From Haliclona indistincta (taxonomy: Eukaryota > Porifera > Demospongiae > Haplosclerida > Chalinidae), in NCBI GenBank assembly GCA_964017065.1, contig OZ024783.1, forward strand, positions 18,885,752 to 18,949,751: a stretch of 64,000 nt of DNA, read 5' to 3'. The notes under the pieces were generated by a model. The model saw only the letters and a list, made by a program, of their open reading frames with translations, was not told the DNA's origin and ran no database searches. Numbering within the stretch: position 1 is the first letter of the stretch; the number at the start of each line of letters is the position of its first letter. Positions 22,311-34,258 of the stretch are shown one piece after another. A program made the position numbers and the translations under genes.

Positions 22311-25300
22311 ATGAGTTCTCTCAGCGAGCGACAGCAGAACCAGTTGGTAAGAGGGAGAATACTGTATTTTAACTGTCCCGCAATAATTAAGCTTTGGCAT
22401 GAGCGAGCGAGAGCTGGTTGAGCCCAGCTCGTACTCGTGGGGCGGGGCGGGGAGGGTGGCTCAGTCCGGTTCGAGGGGTCCGCCACTGGCCAGTTTGGCG
22501 TACGAGATTTCAATTCCAAGGGTGATTTCTGATTTCAGCAGGTGATTTCAAGATTTCAAACCGCGATTTCAGATTTCAACCGTGATTTCTGATGAATCCC
22601 GTTAAGGGCAGACATTCAACTAGGGTCAAAGGTCATCGCGCGCGTACAGAATTACTATAAAGGCTTGTTTGTAGCACTAAGTTTAAGGGTGGAAATCCCA
22701 AACATCAGGATTACGAATATTTTGGTTTCTACTGTTAGTTGAAGGTTTGGTCAGTCACACTGATCACCCAAGAAAGTCGCCATGCGTCTTGTGGGCGTAG
22801 CAAGCCCCACCCAATGACGAAAAGTTGCGTTTCTTTCCTGAGCATGCCACACCCACACAAAATGTCAGACATAAACTTTGGTAGACAAGGAAGAAACGTA
22901 TGTATCGGATTTTGCAAAAAGGTCTCTGTCTGTAAGTTACAGAGGGGCGAATATTTAATGAGAACAAACGATTTTGGCAAAAATCCCCTACCAGCAAGAG
23001 CGATGGAAGAAGATACATCTCCTTTTGCCAGAGCGCCAAAGAAATGCCACCTGACGCCCTCCCGCCCTCCCCACAACCCACCCACCCCTATGTGGGTCTC
23101 TCGTGATTGCCGAGTACGAAATAATTTTGTTCCAAATACAGCAAGTGCTATTGGAGTGTGGGTACACCCATTTTCCTTGTAAAACGGACAAGTAATAGCC
23201 AGGACACTGTAGATTATATTGTGCAAAGGGCAGCAAGAAAGAATAGTTCGGGTTTTCCTGGCTTAACATACAGCTCAGTGGCGTAGGAAGATATTTTCGA
23301 AAGTGATGCACTAGACAACAGAAGTGGGCGAGCGAAGCGAGCCCGAAAATTTTTGCGAATTAATTATTCATGATTATGCAATTTGCAGTATGTTGTGCCG
23401 CGAATTTTGCAGTCTTGATCTTGGTTGGTCTTGCTGAGGCGGCTGCGTGGACGATCGCCTTGAAAATATGCAATAATAGACCTTTTCGTTATAAGCGAAA
23501 GAATGTATCCCATTCAATTATTGCCCATAGACTTGCATCCGGAGTAGTTTAAGCCCCACCTCCTAGCAAGTTCTAAACCATCGCCATACATTTCGAGCGT
23601 TTTTTTATGCGCTGCAAACTTACACTGTTCTGGCCGTATCTTCTAAAACAGTGCTACTAAGTAAAACTAGAATCATCAGGCTATCACATGGTACTGAAAT
23701 CGCGAGTAGCAGCTAAAGTAAGGCCGAGTAATAGCTCTGTAAAGAAGATCATTATAAAAACTATAAAAACTATTATTTCTTCAATGATGCTTGTGGAGAG
23801 ATGCCTCTACAAAGTAGCCACCAACGCAATTCTGGAACAGTGTATGTTTCCAAACGTCTGCAATCTAACATTGCACCAGGAATATCTTCTTCTGATAGTG
23901 TCACAGTCCTTTCAGCCATATCTAATATTGATTGCATGAGTCAACCTGCATTGTACGTGTGTGAAATTAAAAGCATATGTGAGCCTCCACCAGCATTACA
24001 ATACACATGCTAGAATGTCAAGAACTCGGCCAAGAATAACTTACGTGGTCTTCTCTGCCGTTGCTATAGAGCTCTTACTCGTTAACGGTTTCTGCTTTGC
24101 TCCTACAGTACCATGTGATAGCCTGATGATTCTAGTTTTACTTAGTAGCGCTGTTTTAGAAGATACGGCCAGAACAGTGTAAGTTTGCAGCGCATAAAAA
24201 ACGCTCGAAATGTATGGCGATGGTTTAGAACTTGCTAGGAGGTGGGGCTTAAACTACTCCGGATGCAAGTTTATGGGCAATCAATAATAATTGCATTCTT
24301 TAGCGCTTATAACGAAAAGGTCTATTATTGCTGTGCGCCATCAGCGCCATGGGCCTGCAATAACAAGCTTGTTTAATAATGATATTCACGAAGACTAGGC
24401 GTGTTACTTAGCAGTGAATATTATTAACTGGGTAAATTCAAGGTGATGCTCCAGCACCGGTGCACCATTTATTCCTACGCCACTGCAGCTAAACCCAAAA
24501 CCCCAAAAACCTTATGGGTCATTCCATATCATTTCAACAACTTTTTGGCATGACCCTCTGGGATTTTCTCGAAACTTGGTATTGTTGAACCCCACATGGT
24601 CATATGATGCCATAACAAGTTTAAGCTTGATACCTTGTATGGTTTCTTTTAAAACCCTGATTGCATTTTCGACAATATTTCCTACTACTTGCTGTTTAAC
24701 TATTTATAACTTTGTCTTATTTTGTCCTATCAGCAAACTAAAAACATCGCATTGAAGCTGAATAATTGCTCTTTCATATGACGTGCAACACATAGTGCAT
24801 CGCATGTCGTAACTATTTAGCCACGCCCACAAACTTTGATCTTTAATTCTTAAAAAAAACGCTGCTTCAATTTTCATTTTTAACGGATGTAATTTAATAG
24901 TAGTCTATTAGCTACTTGTAAACCAAATTTCATGTTGGGACACAAATGGGAAGGTTAGTTTGCAAGCTTTATTAGAAAAAATGGGTATAATTGGGTACTA
25001 CTTGGACACCAATCAACACATTGAGAAGACTTGGGCTAGCTGTTTGATGACTTAGGATAGCTGCTTATTGAATCTACAGGTATGTTGATGTCAAGAATTT
25101 CAATTATTCAATATTATGTGAACAATTTTTAATCGAAATTGCTTTGATCACACAAGCCAACTGACATAATTTTGTGTTTTTGAATCAACGATAGTAGACA
25201 ATCAGTAAAGTAACCTTTCTTGTTGAAGCCAGTTGACAATAGACCAATCATGCCATAGCTGTTTTACAGGGTTTTGTGGTGTTTTACTTGTTACGATACA

Positions 25301-28300
25301 AAGCCCTATACAATGCTAAACATTTTGCTGAAAATCGAACTTAATTAGAAAAAATAAATTGCTAAAGCACTTCTGGTATACAAACTGTGATTGTATCGTG
25401 ATTATGAACATAGTCTGAATTTTTTGACTGCATGGTTTAACTAGCAAACCTAGGTAATAAATAACACAAAATTAATTGAATAATTGAGTATTATTTCATT
25501 AAAATTACATTCAAATTAATCTTATTACTTATAAAGACTGCTTGTTGCTTTGCTACCTAATTTTTGTCATAGAAATATTTACATCTCCCAATAATTTAAT
25601 TAAATTCCAAAAACCTCAATCTCTTTGTTCATTACTTGAAAACACTACATGCATTATCCCACGATTATTTCTGATGATTCTGAAGGCAGCAGCTGGTGAG
25701 AGAGGGTGTTGCATAGTACCTTTGATTTAGTACGTGCAGTATGGTACGTGTGATTGAAACATCAGTGATAAATGTACAATTATAAACTAGCTATTTATCA
25801 TTTTGCATGTTCTAATATCTCAAAAATGGGCTAAATACTTCCTAGTGGTTCATAAACATACACACAACATCTATTTTGTCAAGGAATTTTGATAATCAAT
25901 AGTTTTCTATAATAGAACCATCAGCTACACTGGCTTTGAAGAGGATAGTGCTAGGTTCCCATTTGTGTCCCAACATGAAATTTGGTTTAGAAGTAGCTAA
26001 TAGACTACTATTAAATTACATCCATTTAAAATGAAAATTGAAGCAGCGTTTTTTTAATAATCAAAGATCAAAGTTTGTGGGCGTGGCTAAATAGTTACGA
26101 TATGTGATGCACTATGTGTTGCACGTCATACGAAAGAGCAATTGTTCAGCTTCAATGTGATGCTTTTAGTTTGCTGATAGGAATAAATAAGACAAAGTTA
26201 TGAATAGTTAAACAGTAATAAGTAGGAAATATTGTCGAAAATGCAATCAGGGTTTAAAAAGAAACCATACAAGGTATCAAGCTGAAACTTGTTATGAAAT
26301 CATATGACTATGAGAGGTTCAACAATACCAAGTTTCGAGAAAATCCCAGAGGGTCATGCCAAAAAGTTGTTGAAATGATATGGAATGACCCCTATCCTAA
26401 CTGTGCAAAGTAGGGAGGGTCGTCCTAAACCGGGCCTTCGGCCCTTAGTAAGCCTAAGGATCATCGGGAGAGTCGTCATAAACAAGCCTCACTAAGGATG
26501 GAGCTAAAAACTTAACTTTTATAAATAAATAAAAAAACAAAAAACATGCATTCAGCGAGAATCGAACCCTGACCGACTGCATCACAAGCCACCATACTAA
26601 AACGCTGTGCCACCGAACCAACTGACCGGTTGGTGCTACAAACAAGCCTTTATAGTTATTATGTACGCGCGCAATGACCTTTGACCATAGTTGAATGTCT
26701 GCCCTTAATGGGATTCATTTGAAATCGCGATTTCAAGATTTCAAACTGTGATTTCAGATTTCAAAACCGCGATTTCTGATTTCTACTAGTGATTTCTGGA
26801 TTTCACTGGCGATTTCTGATTTCTGCAAGCGATTTCTGTTTCTGATAATTTTGACAAAATCACACGCATAGCATATTTCAACCAAGAAACTTCTCTGACG
26901 AAGCCTGATGACTTGGCTATGAGTGTAACTACAGCATTGACGACACGCAAGGTAGTAAACGACTCAGTGAGAATAGCCAGCGTCCAGTCAAAAGGTGGAG
27001 TAACCACGCCCTATTCTAGGATGGCACAGCAGATTTATAACAAGCATGTTCAGTTAGCATACTGCGTTAGTTCTTTGCAACAAGAGTCCAGGACACTGTA
27101 GAGAGGCTGGGCGGCTATCCTACGCTCACGCTTCAGGCTGGGCGGCTATCCTCAAATATTCAGTTTGCCTTCAACCAGAAATTTCTGATTCTCTGCTCGT
27201 ATCTTCTTACAAATGTAAAAATCCAATCGCTAGGTGTTCGTTTTGACCATTAGCAATAACTTCGAATGTGCAGCGAACTAAACAAGCTGCCAAATTGCAA
27301 AACAACTACCAAGGCAGAAAATTAATTTTGGGGCGTGGTACTGAGGGCGGAGCAAGGTAATAATTATTATTAATTTTCAATAGGGCGGAGCAAACAATAA
27401 TGGATTTAGTGCACGGATAATATTATACGGAAGTGATTTCTAAATATCCGAAGATTTCTTTCGTGATTTCTGATTTCTACCAGTGATTTCTGATTTCTTT
27501 CGTGATTTCTGATTTCTAGCAGTGATTTCTGATTTCTACTTGCGATTTCTGATTTAAAACTGTGATTTCTGATTCTAGCTGTGATTTCTGATTTCAACTG
27601 AGATTTCCGATTTCATTTAGTGATTTCAACTGTGCATGTACGAGATTTCACGAGTGACGGACTCCTCGGTCCGGTTCAGAAGGCTAGCTGTTGTAGTGTA
27701 GTCCACAAGGAGCCGCTCACTGTGTACACGACATAGTAGCCGCCGCCTCGCATGCCCTACACTGAGGATACTGTATCTCATGAATATTAATAAGTTTGAT
27801 CATGCGGATCAGTAGTTGATGGAGACTGTAGCAATCATTGTCTGATACTGCTTACATTATGTTGTGCTCTACTCACAGAATAAGAAACTCTTTGAGGCTT
27901 GTGAGGATGGTAATGTCAGTAGAGTGAGTGAGCTAGTGACAAGAGGAGCTCATGTCAACCATCGTGCGGCTGCCAATGTGAGTATTGTTAGTGGTCACAT
28001 GATGCTAGTAACAGATCCGCACATCAGTATCTACTACCACACACAGTCAGTGGTTGAGCATTTGGTTCTGTACGTCTGTTAGTGTGTCCATCATTGACTA
28101 CATGTACTGTACATGTGAGCTAGCCCCACCCTACATTGTTGTTACACCTGACAAAGAAGAACATGGTTCACAACAAACTAGTTGACTTTGTCTCAGGCTA
28201 TAATTGTTATGGTGTGATGTGTGTGCTTTTTACTGAGCTGTGTTGATCAGTCTCAGTAGCACCATATTATCGTTGCCTCGATCATGTGCTAGCTGTAGCC

Positions 28301-31300
28301 TGTCCTCTTTCTGTTCATCAGTCTCAACGTGTGCACTCTTGTTGTTCGGCTCTACTGCCATGAAAAACCACACACGATGCCTTGCAATGATCTGTGCACT
28401 TGCTCAGTCTCTGACTGCCTAATACACAATGTGTGATCAACATGTGGTAAAATACTGTCCAATCAATAAGAACACAGGTCACAGGAACATTTATGGAATG
28501 ATGTAGGCATAGATAGATACATCACAGAGGACACTGCCTAATACCAAGAGTTCATTACCTAAGAGTATGCAACCATCAATATACCCCCAAGGATAGCCTC
28601 GTCCCCAGGCCAAATTTTTTCGCTTACGAAACGGACGAACGAAAACGGGAGCGCGAAAAAAGGGCCTGGTATCTATTGCAAGGGTGACCTTTGACCATTC
28701 CCCAGAATCTGGGGAATCCGTTCACACTCGAATATTTGTTTGTGATATTAGCCCATAATTATATTCACGTGAAAATGGCGCTCCAAGAAGCCTACTGTCT
28801 GCGTTGCAACCAGTAGAAGCGGATCTAGTGCTCAAGTACGAGCAGCGAAGTCCTGTCTGTGTTCGTGCGGCCCCTACTGTGTACGGTGACTCTGTGCTGA
28901 CATGTTTGATATACAATCGTTCACAGAGTCTCTTCAAAAACCGAGTATCTGGCGTCTACCACGTTGCTGCATTCGTCAGTAGCGTAACTACAGCAACGCT
29001 GTGCACAGCAGGTATTGTATCGAGAATCAGTAGCCAGGCCACGTGTTTTCATAGCTAGCGCATGCGCACAATTACCCATGCAATAGATACCAGGCCTTAA
29101 TTTTCGCTTATTCGTTCGTTTCGTTGCGAAAATTAATGGCAGGGGACGAGGTTACCCCAAGGACAGTGTTTGACATTTTCTACATCACAAGTTTACACAA
29201 CCCAGCCAACCTCAGTGATGATAGCATTACCACAGATTATGAATATCATTATGGTGGCTGGTTACCAGAATTAATAAATTATGCATGACTTTAGCATGTA
29301 GCTTAATTTTCTAGCCATGGATATTTGTACAGACGGACTAGCAGAGTGCACTTTGCTTGTCTATCGATAGTCTTCGACCATACCAAGTTTCAGCCGCGCA
29401 GCGTTAGCCACAGCGGAAAGACGAGCCCGCCCGGTGGCAACCATGAACGATCGATTTAGGAAATTTTTCTTAAGTTGTGTGAACCGTACGAAGCTAAAAC
29501 TGCTACAGCAAGCTTTCCTGTCATCTGTGCAGAATCCGTTGCATGGATTTCGCCTAGCGATGCTCGTACGTGATATTACAGCTGTATGCTGCAGGCAGCA
29601 CCGCTGTAAAATACACAATGTGTGATCAACATGTGGTAAAATACTGTCCAATCAATAAGAACACAGGAGCATTTTTGGAATGATGTAGGCATAGATAGAT
29701 ACATCACAGAGGACACTGTTTGATCAGAGTGTGGGACTTGCTATATTGAACAACACTAGTTGATTATGTAAAATGTGGCATTGTTTATTAATAATAACTG
29801 CATGTGTTGTTGTTATCATTCTCTACTGTTATACAGCAAACACCACTTGTCACTAGCTCAAAGACTGGATACTCTCAGGTTGTTCGACTTCTTCTGTCAC
29901 AACCTGAGATAGACATCAATGCCAGAGCATGGGTATGTTAGTAGATACACACACATGTGTATCTGTCTGTCTGTCTGTCATTCTGTCGTCTGTCTATAAA
30001 CTAATTATGGTCGACTGCTATGTACTTGACGAAAGTTAGAGTCGAAACAACAGTTCTTGTGACATTTCGGCTTTATGCCTTCTTCAGATGGGTCTGAAGA
30101 AGGCATTCTCTTTTGATACCATGGTAATGTACTGCCTAAGCAGACAGTATACTAGCTGTGGTGAAGAATTTCTAATGTTATTTTTAAGAATATCTGTCTG
30201 TCTGTCACAATACAATCACTGATATACCAGATCATGTGTACTGCAGTGCTACAGTAATCTCATTGTTCTCTTGCTCTGGCTTGCTCCGTCCACTAGTAGA
30301 CTATTGCATAGCCTCGTACCAGGCGCTAGTTAGGAGAGGAAATAAGTGCCTGGTATCTGATGCATGCGCATGCGCTAAATATCCGTTTATTTTACTGTAA
30401 CATTTTCCAATCATGTCATGAAAACGTGGTAGCAGTTATTCACGCCACGCCTAAGTTATTAGGCTTATAAACAACTGGCTTAGAAGCAGCTCGATCGTCA
30501 GCTCTAGCTCTGAATTCGACGAATAACTTTGTGGTGAGCCTGCATACGTGATAGTGCTTAATCGCGTGACTGTTCATGATGCTGTTGTCAATCGATTTCA
30601 CTCGTTTCCGCTACCAGGAGCACCCAATTGTTATATTGTACTTCTGCTTTTGTGGCAGAGCTTTAAGAAAAGACGATACAATACAGTCATCAGTGTAGAT
30701 TGCAAACAGGAGAGCTTCACGAACTGCTAAGAAAGTTGATGAATATTCATCACGTACTACAAACGTTTACGATGATAACTGGCGGTGGTTTAATTCCACC
30801 GCTACAAGCGCATGCGCAAGCAGTATATACCAGGCCTTATCTCTTCTCCTCAATAGGCCTGGGTACGAGGCTAACTATTGCAGTATACATGTCAAATGAT
30901 AATAGTATTTCCTGTGATGTGTAGACACTATGTGTCATACTGTACTGGTACACAAGCCATCGTCTGATACTGTAATACACTAGTTACTGTGTTATTACCA
31001 ACAAGACCAGTTACCATGTGTTGTGCTTGACACCACTTCACACTCAATAACCATGTGCTCTTCACTTGTTCTTTATTCTATAGAATGGTATGACGGCACT
31101 TCATTACAGTGCACTCAATGGTCACACAGCTGTAGCTGAGCAGCTGATTGCTGCTGGTGCAGCTACCGATACAACCGATATGGTGAGTACATGTGCGTCT
31201 AGTGATACTGATATGTTGTGTTGTTGAACAAAGCTGTTCTCATGAAATACAGTACAACTACTATACTATTGTAAAGTGCTTACTGTAGATTACACCATAC

Positions 31301-31982
31301 ATGTAGATACATGAGCCTGCATGTGTCTCTGTACCACTCTGTAGAAGATATGAGTTCTTAATTCCAAGTGTTTGTTAGCTATACTTGTCCTCTGTACTAC
31401 CAAACCATGTTCTGTAGTTACCATCACATAAAAACAGTGATTTGCATAATTGAATTTTGTAGATCTGCACATATAAAATTCTATAGCACAGAGAGTGTGG
31501 AAGGGTCTATGTTCATGTATAGTTCAAGCTATGTTAGAATCAGTTTATGCAGTTTGGGTGTGTTTCTGGTTACAGTATGTATTGAAATGAACTGATTGCA
31601 AAGTCATTCTTTCTCAACTGAGTCCATTTCTCATTTTTGGTTTGTGCGTGTGTCATGACTCACACTGTTCTATTGTTACACTATAGAATGGTGATACTCC
31701 ACTTGATTGGGCGAGAGATAAGAATCATCAAGACATTGTAGACTTGCTGGAGAGAGTTGGTCAGTACATGATAACATGAGCTACTGAGCAATGAAGTGTT
31801 GTAGAGTCTGACCACACCTACTATTACCATAGTCAACATACTAATACTATACTCATGTAATGACTTACTCTAATTATTGAGATAAGAAATAAATTATTGT
31901 TTACCAATTATTATTATATCTCTCTCTCTCTCAGCATCCACTCAACCGTCCAGTGAGTCTGGTGCCCCTCCCACAACACCTG
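22311..31982 (+). CDS. Ankyrin-repeat protein (3' end not found)
   Basis: Exons 22311-22346 (MSSLSERQQNQL), 27879-27977, 29837-29932, 31084-31182, 31687-31759 and 31935-31982, all in phase. Exons 2-5 each encode one ankyrin repeat: LFEACEDGNVSRVSELV..GAHVN, TPLVTSSKTGYSQVVRLLL, GMTALHYSALNGHTAVAEQL and GDTPLDWARDKNHQDIVDLL. The last is a Ser/Thr/Pro linker. Ankyrin repeats bind protein partners; no catalytic domain is seen. The first exon is joined to the rest only by phase and sense, across a 5.5-kb intron of which 5.2 kb is a transposon. The start is preceded by a plain 5' region with no other ATG nearby. The 3' continuation is not identified, perhaps beyond the element at 32498-34196. Confidence 0.75.
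23276..24485. mobile_element. TIR element CAGTGGCGTAGGAA with 5-bp duplication CAGCT
   Basis: Left CAGTGGCGTAGGAAG, right TTCCTACGCCACTG in inverse, flanked by CAGCT (23271-23275, 24486-24490). It is nested in the 5.2-kb element and is itself interrupted by a foldback at 23471-24330. The 5-bp duplication and CAG-start resemble the 14220-15313 element. Confidence 0.8.
23471..24330. mobile_element. 860-bp foldback, TIR CAATAATAGACCTTTTCG
   Basis: Arms of about 225 bp (23471-23700 and 24110-24330) begin CAATAATAGACCTTTTCGTT and contain GGCCGTATCTTCTAAAACAG. The centre is AT-rich with no recognised gene. No certain target duplication. Innermost of three nested layers. Confidence 0.8.
24516..26391. 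mobile_element. 1.9-kb element with ~435-bp inverted repeats, TIR GGGTCATTCCATATC
   Basis: Arms 24516-24952 and 25953-26391 are near-identical in inverse, starting GGGTCATTCCATATCATTTC. The central 1 kb is AT-rich without a long ORF. No obvious flanking duplication. Nested in the 5.2-kb element. Confidence 0.8.
26552..26635 (-). mobile_element. tRNA-derived SINE head
   Basis: On the minus strand there is an A-box-like TGGCACAGCGTTTTAGTA and, about 35 nt later, a B-box-like GGGTTCGATTCTCGC, the layout of an internal Pol III promoter. A T- and A-rich tail follows toward 26515. Pairing of a full tRNA cloverleaf is imperfect, so a SINE rather than a tRNA gene is favoured. Confidence 0.5.
28424..28536 (+). 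repeat. Direct duplication in ankyrin-gene intron 2 (partner 29613-29718)
   Basis: ACACAATGTGTGATCAACAT through CACAGAGGACACTG is present twice, 1.2 kb apart, with one 7-nt indel. Between the copies lie a TA-flanked TIR element (28596-29151) and a segment related to 39960-40740. Confidence 0.85.
28596..29151. mobile_element. TA-flanked TIR element, GCCTCGTCCCCAGGC
   Basis: Left GCCTCGTCCCCAGGC and right inverse (CAGGGGACGAGG) enclose a second inverted pair AGGGCCTGGTATCTATTGCA. TA lies on the left; the right reads TTA. A sister is at 30311-30871. No ORF recognised. Confidence 0.65.
29310..29612. repeat. Dispersed repeat related to 39960-40740
   Basis: Shares CAGCGTTAGCCA, GATCGATTT, TTTTTCTTAA and TATTACAGCTGT in the same order with the sequence around 39990-40720. 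The 63-aa frame at 29434 is not recognised and is interrupted in the other copy, so a gene is not called. Confidence 0.5.
29613..29718 (+). repeat. Direct duplication, second copy
   Basis: Partner of 28424-28536. Confidence 0.85.
30311..30871. mobile_element. TA-flanked TIR element, GCCTCGTACCAGGC
   Basis: Left GCCTCGTACCAGGCGC and right GGTACGAGGC are inverted, flanked by TA on both sides (30309-30310, 30872-30873). A second inverted pair (GAGAGGAAATAAG / CTTATCTCTTCTC) follows. Same family as 28596-29151. Located in ankyrin-gene intron 3. Confidence 0.75.
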
Positions 31983-32497
31983 GTGAGACTGAGCTAGCCA
32001 CACACTCTCTTGTGTCCACCATCTTACAGTGTGTTTACGTTAGCGCTGGGCATTGTTCCAGAACTCTTCTAGCACTAGTGTCAATAGAGTAGCTCAAGCT
32101 TGTCATACTCCTGGTGGAAGCCTATCGTGCTAACGTGCCTGTCTGAAGCCCGTCACGTTCAAATTAAGGGTTTACGGAATGGTTCTAGCAACAGTTCTGG
32201 ATTTGTTCTGTGTTAGTGTAATCACTACCACCATCCAGGATAATAGTATGTTCAAACCAATGTAGTCACTCACTTTATGAACCAACAGACAGTATATGCA
32301 AGTGCACTTGAACTGATATTACTAAGCTCAGCTAGTGTAGTGGTGTACGAGAGAAAGACAACCATCAAATTTGACTTTTCTCTCGTGTGAATTTGTATGA
32401 TCACAGTTGTGATTGTGATTAACAGTAAGAGTTGAGCCTTAGACATTATTTTACTGTTCATCTATTCTGATAAAGTGGTGGTTTTGAATTGACACTA

Positions 32498-34196
32498 CAG
32501 TGGACCCTCATTAATCCGAACTACCCTAATCCGTACCCTCGCTAATCCGAATGAAGATTCGGCTCATTAATATTCATGAATCATTACATTTTAAATTATT
32601 TGTTGTGTAATAAGGCATACGGTATATTGGTGTTTGTGCGAGTATATTGAAAGTAATGGCCGCTACTATACTACACCATGAACAACGATGACCATGAACG
32701 GCCGCTACTATTAGGGAGGCACGGTAGTGACTCCCTATGTAGGGATGAACGAGAAAACAAGATGGCGGCTACATACATGTATTAGCATTAAAACGCTGAT
32801 ATTTCGCCTGGTGTTGAATTTTATACGTCTTTAGACACTTAGATCTGCTCTCTGGCATTGCCTCATCTTACAGTAGCAAGGAGATTGCTCGAAATTGTTA
32901 CTAAAGTGACGAACCTGGAAACGGTGAAAATCGAGTTTCGTCATCTTCGTTTTCTTCTTTCTTCTTTCTTTCTTTCTTTCTTTCTTTCTTCTTTCTTTCT
33001 TCCACTCACCTAGCGCCTTTACGCGAGCAGTGCCGAGACCAAAACATCCACGAACAGTCGTGAAATTCACCTGGCATGTGCCTTTTGAGCTTTGTTTTTA
33101 GCGTAACGGCGATCTAAGTTCCGCGATTTCTCGATCGTGATCCATTGTCAGCTTAGTGTTTGACGCCATTATTGTGATTGCGCATTACGCACGTGACCAA
33201 GCAATGGGTAGCGCACGTGACCAAGCAGCTAAAGTATCGCTGCGCCGTGTGGATCACTATCACAGAGAACACACACCCGGCATTTGTCTGGAGTGTTCGA
33301 AGAACTTCAAGCTCGTGTAGGATCGCCATTCTGCACTTGCCAGATAATTATAACCGCCGTATAGGTCTACAAACAAGTGTGGGCGGGGCTCGTATGCACT
33401 GCATGCATGCGTAGGCGACTAGGCAGACCTGATACGTATATAAAGCTTAACACTTTTAGCTACAAGTTTAAGAAAAGCCATCAACAACAGGAATACTAAA
33501 CTAATGGTGGAAACAAAGACTTCTCCGTACATGCATGATATTGAACTGCACTTCACTAAAAAGAAAAAGGACACAAACAAGAAATTAAAAAGATTTCTAT
33601 CGAAATCAAAAGGATGTAGTGATGAAGAAATCTACCACTGGTTCACAATGTAAACCAACAAGGAGCAAGCATAGAATGGTAACACGATTGACTTGCTAAC
33701 AGACCATAGATCTCTACATCAGTGGCTGTACATAAGATCAATATTTTGTCACAAGCTGAATTCTATTCAAAGTGTCGGTCAACAGTAAATAGCTTAACTA
33801 GCTATAGTCTGGCCACAGCAGCTACTGATGTAGGGATCTATGGTCTGTTAGCAAGTCAATCGTGTTACCATTCTATGCTTGCTCCTTGTTGGTTTACATT
33901 GTGAACCAGTGGTAGATTTCTTCATCACTACATCCTTTTGATTTCGATAGAAATCTTTTTAATTTCTTGTACTACACTGTACTTGACCACGAACAACAAC
34001 TTGACCACGAACAACACTGTGGACAGAGAACTGTGCGCTAGTAGTCGCCGTTATTGCCATGATTGCCCATGAAACGCCAAAATGCATGTAGGGGCGTGGT
34101 CAGTAGTGAAGAAACACGCCCGTTTCTCCAATCCGAACAATACACTAATCCGAACTCCCCCGGAACAAGGCTGTTCGGATTAGTGAGGGTCCACTG
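32498..34196. mobile_element. Pogo/Tigger-like element, TIR CAGTGGACCCTC, hosting F1 copy B
   Basis: Left CAGTGGACCCTCATTAATCC and right inverse GGATTAGTGAGGGTCCACTG, with TA at left. The tip resembles pogo-type Tc1/mariner ends. The interior is mostly the F1 element at 32711-33969. No transposase remains. Confidence 0.7.
32711..33969 (-). mobile_element. Composite hairpin/foldback element, family F1, copy B
   Basis: Same order as copy A: hairpin with GGGAGGCAC, ATGTAGGGATGAACG, AAGATGGCGGCTAC, (TTTC)n at 32950-33001, and a foldback at 33580-33969. Nested in the pogo-like element. Confidence 0.75.
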
Positions 34197-34201
34197 CATA
34201 G

Positions 34202-34204
<3 letters not shown>

Positions 34205-34256
<52 letters not shown>

Positions 34257-34258
34257 TG
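34205..34258 (+). repeat. (CT)n microsatellite
   Basis: A CT run of about 54 nt with one G interruption, just outside the right end of the pogo-like element. Confidence 0.95.

Larger units (their letters stand above)
22472..27668. mobile_element. 5.2-kb nested transposon, TIR CGAGGGGTCCGCCACT, 8-bp target duplication
   Basis: Left tip CGAGGGGTCCGCCACTGG, right tip inverse of CGAGGAGTCCGTCACTCG, flanked by GTCCGGTT (22464-22471, 27669-27676). GATTTC-type tandem arrays lie at both ends (22505-22600; 26720-26845; 27430-27640). The 26.7-kb array is preceded by an inverse of the segment at 22590-22645 (GGGCAGACATTCAACTA, GGTCAAAGGTCAT). Three further elements are nested within (23276-24485, 23471-24330, 24516-26391), plus a tRNA-type SINE. 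The unique parts (22650-23270 and 26850-27420) show no transposase; it is non-autonomous. Confidence 0.8.

Noticed and set aside
22735..23311. Overlapping frames of 105-163 aa on both strands
   Set aside because: Inside the 5.2-kb transposon, no recognised domain, several overlapping frames of similar length on both strands and no splice support.
26552..26635. Functional tRNA gene on the minus strand
   Set aside because: A and B boxes are present, but the cloverleaf arms do not pair well and it lies in repeats; SINE head preferred.
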